Shown here: positions 1 through 10,089 of the stretch, piece by piece
Layout: every line of letters starts with the position of its first letter
Position numbering within the stretch: the first letter of the stretch is position 1
Source of the DNA: Skeletonema tropicum
Taxonomy: Eukaryota > Bacillariophyta > Thalassiosirophyceae > Thalassiosirales > Thalassiosiraceae
Direction of reading: 5' to 3'
Length of the DNA: 64,000 bases
NCBI GenBank assembly: GCA_037178625.1
Contig: CM074132.1
Span: 992,001 to 1,056,000, forward strand
Made by a program: the position numbers and the translations under genes
Notes under the pieces: generated by a model
The model's database searches: none
What the model was told of the DNA's origin: nothing
Seen by the model: only the letters and a program-made list of their open reading frames with translations

Positions 1-538
1 ATGCATCGACGATCAAAGTGAAAGTTAGGACAAATGATAGAGTAGAAGTGATAATGATGAAGAATTAGGATGTACCCAGCAAAGAAGTAGGAACACAGAT
101 GAAGCATGAAGCAGGTGAGGGTGTGTATCGTAAATCGTAATGCACATAATGTAAATTTTTTAAGATTTTGACATTCGTTTAGTGTGAAACTGAGTGGTCT
201 TTGTCATTGCTCCCTCTAATTCGTTTTAATAAGAAGTAGATTGTCAGTAGCAACCTGCAAAGAAAGCAAGATGTTCCCGACGTATTACATCTAAAGACGA
301 CAATATTTCTCTGACCAGCAATTGGGTTGGGCCGAACAAGCACATCTTATGTAGGAGTATCGACTTGCACACTTTTAACCGCGCGCAAAAAATCTCAAAG
401 ATATCCACTCTTCATCTTCTGTCCGTGCTTCATCGTCGGAATTCACGCTCACGACACGAACGGACAGGAATTCACATGTGAATTCAACTCGAACGATACC
501 TGAAAGCACCGAACGGAACTCCATAACTGCATGAAAGC
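1..538. other. 5' flank without a recognised gene
   Basis: No convincing reading frame or RNA gene is seen. The last part is the upstream region of the EF-hand gene, where an in-frame TAA at 524-526 lies just before the start codon. Confidence 0.5.
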
Positions 539-988
539 ATGGTTCTTTCTCAAGAAGATATCGACAATTGCAGAGAAGCATTCCTCGCATTCGACAAGGA
601 CCGAAGTGGAACAATCGATGTATGGGAGCTTCGACAGGTCCTTGAAGCAATGGGACAAGCCCCGACCGAGGATGAACTGTTCCACATGATAAGTGAGGTT
701 GATGAAAACATGAGCGGAAGCATAGATTTCGGAGAATTCGTCAAGGTTGTTGAAAGTCAAAAGAAACGAGCGGAGAATTTTGACGATGAGAATGATATGA
801 TTGATGCATATGTTGCATGTGGAGGTCAGCCGGACAAGAGTGGGCATGTGAGAAGGGAGACTATGATTCAGATTATCAAGTATGACTTCGGGCTAACTTG
901 TGATATTGAGGATCTCATCAATAAGATTGATAGTGATGGATCCGGAGAAATTGAGTTCGATGAGTTTTCACTCATGTTGAATCGATAA
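539..988 (+). CDS. Calmodulin-like EF-hand protein
   Basis: A 149-residue calcium-binding protein of calmodulin/centrin size and layout. Four EF-hand positions can be seen. Loops 1 (DKDRSGTIDVWE, near residue 20), 2 (DENMSGSIDFGE, near 56) and 4 (DSDGSGEIEFDE, near 130) keep the acidic and glycine positions. Loop 3 (around GGQPDKSGHVRRE) is degenerate, so three Ca2+ sites are likely. The start is firm because an in-frame stop lies 15 bases upstream. Divergence from calmodulin rules out calmodulin itself; an axonemal dynein light chain or centrin-like sensor is possible, but the partner cannot be told from sequence. Its 3' end faces that of the next gene 102 bp away. Confidence 0.85.
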   Translation: MVLSQEDIDNCREAFLAFDKDRSGTIDVWELRQVLEAMGQAPTEDELFHMISEVDENMSGSIDFGEFVKVVESQKKRAENFDDENDMIDAYVACGGQPDKSGHVRRETMIQIIKYDFGLTCDIEDLINKIDSDGSGEIEFDEFSLMLNR

Positions 989-1090
989 CATTTCAAGCTG
1001 CTCAATTCATAAGTATGTCACTTTTATATCTGGATCTCTGAATAGGATGATGCCTTGTCATTACCTCTCTGCTTTGCCCAAAACTTGTCG

Positions 1091-3262
1091 CTATATCTCT
1101 GGATCTCTGAACAATATGATGCGCACAGTGGTCCCTGGCAATTTGGATGGACCTTCTCCTCCTGCTAGCAACTCAATCCTGCCACCCATTTGTTCAAGCC
1201 AGAATTTCGCCACAGTTAATCCCAGTCCACTTCCTTTCACTTCGTCTCGTACCTCGCTACTTCGAAATCCTCTTTCAAAGACCCTATCTCTAAGATCTTC
1301 TTCGGGTATCCCAGGACCATTATCTTCCACCCAAATAGTACATCCTGCTCCAAGCGGAGGTTCATTTGCAGTGATAGAGACTTTCACCTGAGGTATCCTT
1401 GGTCTTCCAGGACCTTTTCTCCTGCGACGCACATATTTAATAGCGTTGTCTAGAACATTACTCACAGCCTCTTGAAGTTGCTTCGACGATATGAGACACG
1501 CTGGTAATTCAGCATCGGGCTCAAAGCCAACGGCATCGAAATTGATTCCCTTTTCTCTCGAAACCATTTGAGAAGCATAGACTGTAGAACCGAGCACATC
1601 CTGAGGAAACGCTAATTCCATTTGAAAATCTCCAAGGACTGGCGATGACTGTACTACCTCCAAGGCAGCAGAGGAGGTCGTGGTAGTAGTAGCGGTAGAT
1701 GCTTCTTGATCGCCATAACTACTCCCATTCGGAAGTAAGAGAGATGATCGTAACACCATACCAGTCGTAGGCACTTCCTGCTTCACGTCACCACTCAATA
1801 GATAAGGAGAATTTACTAACATGTCCATCGGTTCAATCAGATCTACGACACGTTCGCCTTGAGCAGCCATATTCTCTGCCAGTTGGAACAATTGTCGCTG
1901 CCTTCGTATCGTTGGTCCACCTCCTCCTGTCGAAGAAGAAGAAGTTACTCCACTACCACCACCACTACCACCACTCGACATGGCACTATTCTCTTCTGCC
2001 AGCTGTCGTTGCAACAACTTTCCAAATGTCCGTAACGCCTGCAAAGGAGATTTCACCTGATGTAACGAATCCGCCATGGCAACATGGAATCGTTCCGATG
2101 ATATTTGAGTTGATACTCGTTCCTTATCCATGGATAATGCCAACGCTAAAGACTTGGCAGCACGTGATACTTGAAGTTTGTCATTGGAGGACCATTTCCA
2201 TTGGGCGGACTTGCTATTATTGCGACCACCCTTGTTGGGCCATATCATTAGAACACCGAGTGTTTCCATTCCACTGAAGAGTGTTACTGATAATGGTGAA
2301 ATGGTATTGTCTTGACCTTTATTTTTTGTGTTTGTTGTTGATGATGATTTTGATGATGATGACAAAACTGATCCAGATGGTATTTCTTCTACAACACTAA
2401 CACCAATCTTAGTATCAGGTGAAGCTGTTGTAAACATCATATCTCGTTGTTGACCCGACTGTTCCTCCGTATTGCCACCACCACCACCAACTTCCTCATC
2501 ATCATTATCATCCGGTGGACTCACAAACGGATAAGTAGGAATCAAATCCTTCGCCTGGAAGAATCCCGGTAAACCCAAAATCGCCATGGAGGGTATGACC
2601 GGAGGCTGATGTATCCCACTATTCGATGAATCACTCGCGATAAAGACACGTTCGGACGATGGATTTGGATAGGTTACCGCTGGGACGAATTCTAATTGAC
2701 CAGTGTTGCTATTTTCTTTGGGGAGGTAGAGTGCCATGGAACTTATTTTGGATGTTCCTGCTTTGATTGTAGTGGTTGTTGTTGTTGTATCAGTATCATC
2801 ATTATCATCTGTTAGGGCGGTGTTGTGTACTAATGAATTGGATAATAGTTCGAATTGAGCTTGTGCTAGATTTGAAAAGAGAGAGGATGGCATGGTTGGG
2901 AATGGACTTGCGTTTGATTCTAAGTATCGTTTCATCATTGGATTGTTCTCGTCGTCATCATCATCGTCGTCTTCGTCATCTTCCGAAGTATCAAATAGAG
3001 TCATGTCATTCAAAAGTGCAGTATTTGTTTCATTGTAGCAAGGGACAATGTAGTAGTGCTTTCGTCTCCTTCGTCTTTTCGTCTGTGTTGATTTTCGTGT
3101 GCTGATAGCGGGCACTTTGGATGATTGCAATTGCGTAGTCGTGTGACCTATTCTGGATGGCCGGCGATGTCGGCATAATGTATTGCAAAAAGTGAGCGAT
3201 GACACAAGATATGACGTGAGAGCTGCGGCGAGCATTGCCAGGCTTCTTCTTGGAATCGTCAT
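1091..3262 (-). CDS. CSK: Chloroplast sensor kinase-like histidine kinase
   Basis: A 723-residue sensor histidine kinase. Seen: an N-terminus with a hydrophobic stretch, Asp-rich and Thr-rich low-complexity tracts, a GAF-like middle region (about 170-360), a dimerisation/phosphoacceptor helix with H-Q-V-K-S-P-L-Q-A-L-R-T-F-G-K-L near residue 400, and a C-terminal HATPase domain with an N box (NVLDNAIKYV, about 606), a G1 box (EDNGPGIP, about 645) and a G2 box (GSGLGL, about 677). Known: the LxALRTFGKLL signature is typical of CSK, the cyanobacterial Hik2-derived kinase that links plastoquinone redox state to plastid transcription. The phosphoacceptor His, replaced in many land-plant CSKs, is present. 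Plastid location is inferred. It is divergent from the TrmB-like gene with 318 bp between the starts. Confidence 0.8.
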   Translation of the reverse strand: MTIPRRSLAMLAAALTSYLVSSLTFCNTLCRHRRPSRIGHTTTQLQSSKVPAISTRKSTQTKRRRRRKHYYIVPCYNETNTALLNDMTLFDTSEDDEDDDDDDDENNPMMKRYLESNASPFPTMPSSLFSNLAQAQFELLSNSLVHNTALTDDNDDTDTTTTTTTIKAGTSKISSMALYLPKENSNTGQLEFVPAVTYPNPSSERVFIASDSSNSGIHQPPVIPSMAILGLPGFFQAKDLIPTYPFVSPPDDNDDEEVGGGGGNTEEQSGQQRDMMFTTASPDTKIGVSVVEEIPSGSVLSSSSKSSSTTNTKNKGQDNTISPLSVTLFSGMETLGVLMIWPNKGGRNNSKSAQWKWSSNDKLQVSRAAKSLALALSMDKERVSTQISSERFHVAMADSLHQVKSPLQALRTFGKLLQRQLAEENSAMSSGGSGGGSGVTSSSSTGGGGPTIRRQRQLFQLAENMAAQGERVVDLIEPMDMLVNSPYLLSGDVKQEVPTTGMVLRSSLLLPNGSSYGDQEASTATTTTTSSAALEVVQSSPVLGDFQMELAFPQDVLGSTVYASQMVSREKGINFDAVGFEPDAELPACLISSKQLQEAVSNVLDNAIKYVRRRRKGPGRPRIPQVKVSITANEPPLGAGCTIWVEDNGPGIPEEDLRDRVFERGFRSSEVRDEVKGSGLGLTVAKFWLEQMGGRIELLAGGEGPSKLPGTTVRIILFRDPEI

Positions 3263-3580
3263 GATGAGACAGGCGGCTTTAATACCATCATCTGAGAGGT
3301 GCTAAGCATGCTACTGAAATCCACCGGCGACAAGAATCCGCAGCTGATTCGATGTCAATAAAGATATCACTTCTTTGCTTTGATTGATTGGCTGCACGCG
3401 ATTTTCATCAACATATCAACAAAAAAGTGAGGCGGAGGGCAAAAGAGTTCTCGATCGCTCCTGTACTATTCCAACGTAGAGAAGAATGTTACTAATTCCG
3501 ACAGTACGATACCTACCTACGCGGCGCCATTATTTTTCTCTTATTTTCACCACAAAAACGCACGAACTTACATCATCACA
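3263..3580. promoter_or_regulatory. Intergenic region between divergent kinase and methyltransferase genes
   Basis: A 318-bp spacer between two divergent start codons, so it must hold both promoters or a shared bidirectional one. No TATA box or known motif stands out. Confidence 0.4.
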
Positions 3581-4870
3581 ATGGCGATTTACTCCCTACT
3601 ACCATCAGTGCAAATGGCTCTCTTCCTCGCACTAACCTACACGTCAATAACTCATAGAGCCGTTTCTTCATTTACATTTAGCTCATTGGCCACAAAAAAC
3701 GCCGCTGCAAACACAGCACGATATGCTGTAACAAAGGAAGCTGTAGAAATTTGGCGTCAAAAGGCTGGGTTTGGAACTGTTGCCAAAGCAGCAGAAGACA
3801 CGGGCGATGATGATACTGCCAGTAGTAACAATGGTTCTTCTCCTACGACTCTGATCACTGCTGCGGATGCTGCCGCAGATATAACAAATGAAGAGCAACC
3901 AACCGATGACATCAGCACTAACAACTCCAAACAAGAGGAAGGAGAAGAAAGGTACATGCCACCATGGTCACTACCAACACAACGTACACCCTCCTCCAAA
4001 GCCTTCGCTCGCTTCCGTCAACACGTCAATCCTCTCTCACGACGTTTTCAAATGCCCACCGACCTTCCCGAAAATTGGCCCTACAGTGACTTCACCAATG
4101 TCAACCTACCCTTATATCTCGATATTGGATGTGGTAAGGGTGGCTTCCTCTTGGAATTGGTTGGACGACGTCATGGAGCTGATTATAAAGATGGGACGGA
4201 TAGTTATATGAATAATACGAGATCATTTACAGATACGACGGATGATTGGCTCCCATCAACAATGAACTATTTGGGATTGGAAATTCGACCGGGTGTGAGT
4301 CAATATGCACAAAACCGTGTGGAGAAACGTGGATTGAGTGGAAAGTTGTCATTTGTGGGGTGCAATGCCAATGTTGATTTGGATCGACTCTTATCCTTGT
4401 ACACTGAGTCGGCAAAAGATGAGGAGCAAGAGGTGGATGGTGGTAGTGAAGATGATGGTGGAAGCAGCAACAATAATGAATTGAAATTTGTATCCATTCA
4501 ATTCCCAGATCCTCATTTTAAGAAATCACATACCAAACGTAGAGTTGTGACACCTGCCTTGGTGACGACGTTGGCAAAGTTTATGAATCAGGGTGGTGTG
4601 GTGTTTTTACAAAGTGATATTAAGGAAGCTCTGGAGGCGATGCGTGAAAAGTTTGTGGAGGATGATGGTCTTGTTTACTTTGATGAACACAATGATGATG
4701 ATGATGATGTTGTTGGGAAAGAAGAATATGGAATGGCAAATCCACTCGGTATTCCGACGGAAAGAGAAGTTTCCGTTTTGAATCAGGATTTGCCAATTTA
4801 CCGCACATTGTTCCTTCGAAATGATGTCTCTTATCCATCAAAATCTTCCTTGCTTGCAAAGAATTTATGA
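3581..4870 (+). CDS. tRNA (guanine-N7-)-methyltransferase, TrmB/METTL1 family
   Basis: A 429-residue protein whose C-terminal two thirds match TrmB-type enzymes that methylate G46 of tRNA. Seen: SAM motif I (LDIGCGKGGFLLEL, about residue 179), NYLGLEIRPGV (motif II), a post-motif region and the diagnostic IQFPDPHFKKSHTKRR (about 308), then LQSDIKEALEAM. The first 135 residues are an extension: a hydrophobic signal-peptide-like segment followed by AVSSFTF, then Thr/Asn-rich sequence. That resembles a diatom bipartite plastid presequence, so action on plastid tRNAs is inferred rather than shown. Acidic, Asn-rich insertions interrupt the core at about 205-225, 275-295 and 365-375. The 3' end is only 45 bp from the convergent Ca2+-ATPase. 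Confidence 0.9.
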   Translation: MAIYSLLPSVQMALFLALTYTSITHRAVSSFTFSSLATKNAAANTARYAVTKEAVEIWRQKAGFGTVAKAAEDTGDDDTASSNNGSSPTTLITAADAAADITNEEQPTDDISTNNSKQEEGEERYMPPWSLPTQRTPSSKAFARFRQHVNPLSRRFQMPTDLPENWPYSDFTNVNLPLYLDIGCGKGGFLLELVGRRHGADYKDGTDSYMNNTRSFTDTTDDWLPSTMNYLGLEIRPGVSQYAQNRVEKRGLSGKLSFVGCNANVDLDRLLSLYTESAKDEEQEVDGGSEDDGGSSNNNELKFVSIQFPDPHFKKSHTKRRVVTPALVTTLAKFMNQGGVVFLQSDIKEALEAMREKFVEDDGLVYFDEHNDDDDDVVGKEEYGMANPLGIPTEREVSVLNQDLPIYRTLFLRNDVSYPSKSSLLAKNL

Positions 4871-4915
4871 TGTAGTACTCTATCAAAACCAAAATATATT
4901 AGCAAATAGTCTACT

Positions 4916-7900
4916 TTATACGACGTTTTCTTTACTTCTATTCCTCAAGCCACCGCTTGAGGGCGCTTGACTTATGTCAGACGCCTTGTTCTTTGGCCCT
5001 CCTTTACGAGCCATACCCTTTCTCACTCGTCTCTTACCACCAGGTCTCTTCTTCCCCCTTAATCGAGAGAATACAGATCGACGTCTCTTACCATCAGTGC
5101 AATATTGTTTCAAAAACTTCTTTCGGATGGTATCCAACAATAGGACTGTTGATGATAGGCATACAATCAATGTCAAATCACTAAATGACAGTGCCTCTGT
5201 CTGAAACACCGCTTGGAGGGGAGGGAAGTAAATGACACAAAACTGGCCAGCTACAGAGAACAACATGGCCCATAGGAACGGTGGATTGCTAAAGGGTGAA
5301 ATCTCATAGAAACACTTGTCCGATGATCGACAAGCGTATGCATTGAAGAGATCACAGTTGACAAACGTCATGAATGTCATGGTTGTATCTCTTCGAGTGA
5401 CGTGTCCGTCATCTAGCTCGACAGAAAAGACCCAAAGTGTTAATGACATGATGAGCGCGGCACTGCTGACTGCTCGAATCAAGAGAGCACGTGTCACGAT
5501 TGGATCCGTAACTTTTCTTGGTGCGGCACGTAACACCTTTTCATCCACTGGTTCTACCCCCAGGGACTGTGCTGGTGGACCATCCATGATGATGTTAATC
5601 CAAAGAATTTGCATTGCATTGAGTGGCGATGGCATTCGGAATGCAGTCGCTATCGATTCCATTGCTAGAGCAGCAAATGATGTGGATAGTTGAAACGATA
5701 GGAAGTTACGAATGTTGAAGAAAATACCCTTGCCCTCAGCAATTGCATGTGTGATGGTTGTGAAGTCATCGTCGGCAAGAACGACATCGGCTGCCTCCTT
5801 GGCAACATCTGTCCCTCCTTTGCCCATGGCAATGCCAATGTCAGCGGCCTTGAGGGCTGTTGCGTCATTTACTCCGTCACCAGTCATGGCAACAACTTCG
5901 CCACGCTTTTGAAGTGCTCTCACCAATGCGAGCTTATGTCTTGGCGCAACCCTGTAGAAGACTTTGACCCCAATGATAGAATCGGGCAAGTTATGAGCAC
6001 CGATGGCGTCAAGCTCCGCACCACTGAGGGCATGTTGTCCATATTCAATATCGTATGTAGATGCAGTAGAAGAGCTCAAATCAAGAAATTCATCTTCCGT
6101 CCCCGAATCTTCAAAGGAGCCCCGTTTCTTGCTGCCAATTACTGCAGGTCGGTCATTGTCCGACGAGCTGTCGCCACTTATAGACTTCGGTCCGCCGAGA
6201 ATTCCACAACGCTTGGCAATTGCAATGGCTGTTTCTCGACTATCGCCCGTGACCATTATCACTTTCACACCACCCTTCTCCAAATGAGCGACACTCTCTA
6301 CGACGCCCTCTCGGGGCGGGTCCTCGAGACCAACAATACCGGCAAATGTCAATGTTTCGAGCGATGGACCATATGCCATGGCAAGCACACGAAGGCCACA
6401 TCCGGCCATCTTTCTCGATTCGGCCAGTGCACGTGCCTTTCCTGATTCGGTCAATGGAACAGCTGATCCATCGTGTGCAGTGTGTGTTTGGCATTCACCA
6501 AGTATGCTTTCCGGCATCCCCTTTACAAAGTAGAGTGACCCATCTGAGGATATTGGAGCATCTCCATTGAGGTGATGATACCGACGAGCGGAAAGTGAAA
6601 ACGCTGTGCAGGTATGGGCACCGCCGACTGGTCGACATTTCACTTCCATTCTCTTCCGGTCCGAACTAAAGGGGATTTCTTGCAGTCTGTGATAATTCGG
6701 ACGTGGGTCGGAAATATTTGCCTTTTCAGATCCTACAAGTAACGCAATTTCAGTAGGTTGGCCCATATGAACACCATCATCGTTATTGGTGACACTCGCA
6801 TTGTTGCAAATACTGGCAGTCCCAAACAATGCTGAGAGGGCATTGAATTCAGGACAATTTTCTGTCACTTCAATTGACTTTCTACTTCCCTGCGAATCCG
6901 GTGACATGTTGTTGTTGTTGTTGCTGTTACCATCCAACTGCTCATCACTTGACAAACTTCTCATCAAATACCCCCCACTCTTTTTTCGATCATATCCCAC
7001 CCCAGTTAAACCAAAACTCAACGACGGAAACGCCAAACAAAACATACTCCGTGCAGTCATTTCATTCTGAGTCAATGTCCCAGTCTTATCCGAAGCAATG
7101 ACCGTAGCACACCCCAACGTTTCCACCGCCGACAGCTTCTTTACAATTGCCGCATGACGTGACATCCGTAGCACACCCAACGCCAAAGTCACCGTAACAC
7201 AAATAGGCAATCCCTCCGGAATGGCCGCCACAGCCAAACTCACCGCGACAGTTACCGTTTCCAAAAATGGCCGTCCCAACAACCATCCCACCAATGCCAT
7301 CAGTGCAATACCCGCACTACTCGCAAAGGCCAATAATCGTCCCAATTCATCAATTTTGATTTGCAATGGTGATTTTCGTGCCTCCACCTCTTTTAGTTCT
7401 TTGGCGACCTTGCCAAATTCAGTTTGTTCGCCGACTGCCACTACCAATCCACGTCCTCGGCCTGCTACGACGAGTGTCCCCATGAAGACTATATTGGTCT
7501 GTTCCGTCAATGGTATCGGATGATGCTGATGCTGCTGTTGTTGATGCACACCACCACCACCACTACCAACAACAGGGTTGCCAGTCTTACTCACCGGAGC
7601 ATTCTCCCCAGTCAACGAACTCTCATTCACCTGCACTTCCACCCCATCAATCAACCGTACATCGGCCGGTACTCGATCTCCCGTACTCAACACTACCAAA
7701 TCCCCCACAACCAATTCCACCGCGGGGAAATGATCCATGGCCCGTCCATCACGTACCACCGTACATGTGTGTGGAATTAAATCAGTTAATTTTTCAAGTG
7801 CCTTTTCCGAACGGTATTCTTGTATGGCGGCAACTAGTGAGACGATGGTTAGTGCCAATGCGATGGAGATGGCATCGGCTTGATTACCGAGGAAGAGGGA

Positions 7901-8311
7901 GATGGCTGCCGAGAAGAGGAGCATTAGTATGAGTGGTTCTTTGAGTTGATCCGAGAAGGCGGTTAGGATTGGAAGGAGGATTGTGGACAGTTGTTTGGCG
8001 AGGTATTTTTGAATTGTTGATAGTATGGATGGATTGTTGTTGTTGAACTCGTTATCGTCGTTGGGAGTAGTGTGATCGCCATGGAGGGAATTGGAACCAA
8101 AGGTTTGACGTAATCGACGTATATCATTTGTCGATCGTCCTCGTGTGAGTAACGAAGAGTTGTCGAGTGGTTCAAAGTCATTTGATGTAGTTGTGGTGGA
8201 ATAGGCGGAAGATGATGTAGAGGAAAGTGCGCCCAGTCGACGAGCTGCTTCTTCAGGCTGCCACGAACATTCTTCGGATCGGCTGTAGGGGTAGTTGATG
8301 CCTATGCTCAT
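4916..8311 (-). CDS. Secretory-pathway-type Ca2+/Mn2+ P-type ATPase (SPCA/PMR1-like)
   Basis: A P2A-type ATPase of 1131 residues. The chosen ATG at 8311 gives an N-terminus MSIGINYPYS; the open frame upstream to 8419 has only a TTG at its start. Seen in order: a cation-ATPase N-terminal domain (EEAARRLG..), two TM helices, an actuator domain with LTGENAP, M4 with PEGLP, the phosphorylation site DKTGTLTQNEMT (Asp about 406), the nucleotide domain, the hinge TGDGVNDATALKAADIGIAMG (about 808), and C-terminal helices. The M5-M6 stretch containing LWINIIMDGPPAQSLGVEPVD is characteristic of the SPCA/PMR1 branch, which loads the Golgi with Ca2+ and Mn2+. A Gln/His tract interrupts the actuator region. 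The C-terminal tail is very basic. Confidence 0.93.
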   Translation of the reverse strand: MSIGINYPYSRSEECSWQPEEAARRLGALSSTSSSAYSTTTTSNDFEPLDNSSLLTRGRSTNDIRRLRQTFGSNSLHGDHTTPNDDNEFNNNNPSILSTIQKYLAKQLSTILLPILTAFSDQLKEPLILMLLFSAAISLFLGNQADAISIALALTIVSLVAAIQEYRSEKALEKLTDLIPHTCTVVRDGRAMDHFPAVELVVGDLVVLSTGDRVPADVRLIDGVEVQVNESSLTGENAPVSKTGNPVVGSGGGGVHQQQQHQHHPIPLTEQTNIVFMGTLVVAGRGRGLVVAVGEQTEFGKVAKELKEVEARKSPLQIKIDELGRLLAFASSAGIALMALVGWLLGRPFLETVTVAVSLAVAAIPEGLPICVTVTLALGVLRMSRHAAIVKKLSAVETLGCATVIASDKTGTLTQNEMTARSMFCLAFPSLSFGLTGVGYDRKKSGGYLMRSLSSDEQLDGNSNNNNNMSPDSQGSRKSIEVTENCPEFNALSALFGTASICNNASVTNNDDGVHMGQPTEIALLVGSEKANISDPRPNYHRLQEIPFSSDRKRMEVKCRPVGGAHTCTAFSLSARRYHHLNGDAPISSDGSLYFVKGMPESILGECQTHTAHDGSAVPLTESGKARALAESRKMAGCGLRVLAMAYGPSLETLTFAGIVGLEDPPREGVVESVAHLEKGGVKVIMVTGDSRETAIAIAKRCGILGGPKSISGDSSSDNDRPAVIGSKKRGSFEDSGTEDEFLDLSSSTASTYDIEYGQHALSGAELDAIGAHNLPDSIIGVKVFYRVAPRHKLALVRALQKRGEVVAMTGDGVNDATALKAADIGIAMGKGGTDVAKEAADVVLADDDFTTITHAIAEGKGIFFNIRNFLSFQLSTSFAALAMESIATAFRMPSPLNAMQILWINIIMDGPPAQSLGVEPVDEKVLRAAPRKVTDPIVTRALLIRAVSSAALIMSLTLWVFSVELDDGHVTRRDTTMTFMTFVNCDLFNAYACRSSDKCFYEISPFSNPPFLWAMLFSVAGQFCVIYFPPLQAVFQTEALSFSDLTLIVCLSSTVLLLDTIRKKFLKQYCTDGKRRRSVFSRLRGKKRPGGKRRVRKGMARKGGPKNKASDISQAPSSGGLRNRSKENVV

Positions 8312-8884
8312 GGTGTTCTTCAAATGCACCTTACAAGTTTTTGCTCTGCTATCGACGTTATGAAGCAAGACGCACTGTGATCGTCTTTGGGGAATAAGTG
8401 TAGAGTTGCTTGAAATCAAGAGATTGATTGAAATTATGATTGCTTGGTTTATGACGTCAACTTGTTTTGCTTGGTTATTGTGCCTGATGCCTGTCCAATG
8501 CCAACACTATGTCTGTGCCAGTAGGTGCCTGGTGCTATGCTTTATGCTGGTGCCTGCAGCGCAGCGGGCTGATGAACGCTCGCTAACAATGACCGCGAAC
8601 GGCCAAGTCAAGTGCAAGTGGTACAGAGGAACTCAATACTAAAATGGCGCTAACGATCACTCTGCTCAACTAACAGCCTACTAACAGCCTTTCAGCCTTC
8701 AGAGCATCATCCATCATCCGTATATTAACGTTGATAGATGATATACATACTCCGTACTACGATCGTAGCCGCTATCGTTGGCTTTATCTTAAGGCCGTAT
8801 CACTGTTGACTTCGACGCCGCTGCATCTATTCACTCTTCTCGACTTTTATCATCCATTGAAACAGCAGCTGATTCGATATTCAT
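8312..8884. other. Divergent intergenic region
   Basis: Spacer between the Ca2+-ATPase and the cyclo-ligase genes. It includes a run of imperfect TGCCTG/GTGCC-type short repeats at about 8477-8560. No other gene is seen. Confidence 0.4.
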
Positions 8885-9778
8885 ATGCATCACCAGAAGA
8901 TCTTCCTACTATCGTCGTTCTGTAATCCATCACTCCAAAACATCGTTGGCTCATCGTCTGCCATATCCAGAATCAACATCAATCACCACATCAAAAAAAG
9001 TCGCTCTATTCTAGCATCTACAAGACTATTATACACGCAACGAAACATGAGTGACTCGACAAATACAACTGACATAATACGACAACAGAAGCAAGTATTG
9101 CGGAAACAAATTCGATCTCGTATTCGATCCGTCTACCCCTCACCATCTACCTCATCATCCAAAAGCAATGACACAACAATCGCTGCGTCAAAACAAACAA
9201 CACTAACCACCCAATCCAACAAGGTATTCACCAAATTATTCCAACTACCCCAATATCAAGCTGCATCCACCATTGGATTCTTTTTATCCATGCCACATGG
9301 CGAGATCCAAACACGTGATGCTATTCAACGAATGGTGTGTGAGGATGGCAAGACGTTGTATGTCCCTAGAGTAGGATTGGATTTTGAATTGTGTGATATG
9401 GATTTGGTACGTTGTGATGATGAGAGTGATGAGACATCATCGGAAGAGGAGGGTGGTAAACTTTTTTATGACAAGTGGCCAACGAATAAATGGGGTATAC
9501 CCGAACCACCACCGTCCAATACCAATATTGCCACTCCTGGTGATATTGATTTGTTAATTGTACCTGGATTAGCGTTTGATGGTAAGTTACATCGGTTGGG
9601 ACAAGGCAAGGGGTATTATGATCGATTTATTGCCAAGATGACTGCAGATGTGGATAAGAAGAAATTGTTGCTTGTGGGAGTTTGTTTGGATGAACAATTT
9701 TTGGAGGAAGATACTATTCCTATTTCGGATCATGACTTTGTCATGGATATGGTGTTGACGCCATCAAACCAGTTGTAG
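8885..9778 (+). CDS. 5-formyltetrahydrofolate cyclo-ligase
   Basis: Also called MTHFS. It converts 5-formyl-THF to 5,10-methenyl-THF using ATP. Seen: an N-terminal basic helix (KQVLRKQIRSRIRS), the substrate-binding FFLSMPHGEIQT, LYVPRV, WGIPEP, DLLIVPGLAFD and the ATP/phosphate loop RLGQGKGYYDRF (about residue 238). From the first ATG the product is 297 residues; a second ATG at 9047 (MSDSTNTT) would give 243, close to the usual size. The extra 54 residues are basic and hydroxylated with RLLYTQR, consistent with a mitochondrial presequence, so dual starts giving mitochondrial and cytosolic forms are possible (inference). An acidic insertion (about residues 179-195) sits between the substrate and ATP motifs. 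Confidence 0.92.
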   Translation: MHHQKIFLLSSFCNPSLQNIVGSSSAISRININHHIKKSRSILASTRLLYTQRNMSDSTNTTDIIRQQKQVLRKQIRSRIRSVYPSPSTSSSKSNDTTIAASKQTTLTTQSNKVFTKLFQLPQYQAASTIGFFLSMPHGEIQTRDAIQRMVCEDGKTLYVPRVGLDFELCDMDLVRCDDESDETSSEEEGGKLFYDKWPTNKWGIPEPPPSNTNIATPGDIDLLIVPGLAFDGKLHRLGQGKGYYDRFIAKMTADVDKKKLLLVGVCLDEQFLEEDTIPISDHDFVMDMVLTPSNQL

Positions 9779-10089
9779 AGATATATTATTTGATTATGTT
9801 GTATCAAACAGTGGCCATGGGGTGAAATCATTTTAGCACAGATTGATAGGCCACATTCTTTGCGGAAATGGGACTCTGCTTCTCAGTCGAGATACATGCA
9901 TGATACTGAAGAAGTTCCGATTTCTCTTCTATTTGAAATTGGCAAATCAATGATGAATCTGACTTGAGGAGATATCCTGTCGCAAAGAGAGCACATGTTG
10001 ACAAGATACGATACTAATAACACCACTTATAGATCACGTTTCTACTTGATAAATTACAATTCTGTACAAAAGCTTTACATTACATCTGT
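9779..10089. other. Convergent 3' intergenic region
   Basis: 311 bp between two converging genes. No gene or clear repeat is seen. Confidence 0.4.

Noticed and set aside
6786..7070. Frames antisense to the Ca2+-ATPase and other long genes
   Set aside because: These are shadows of strongly conserved coding sequence on the opposite strand.
8312..8419. N-terminal extension of the Ca2+-ATPase
   Set aside because: The extended frame begins with TTG, not ATG, and the first ATG at 8311 gives a sensible start.
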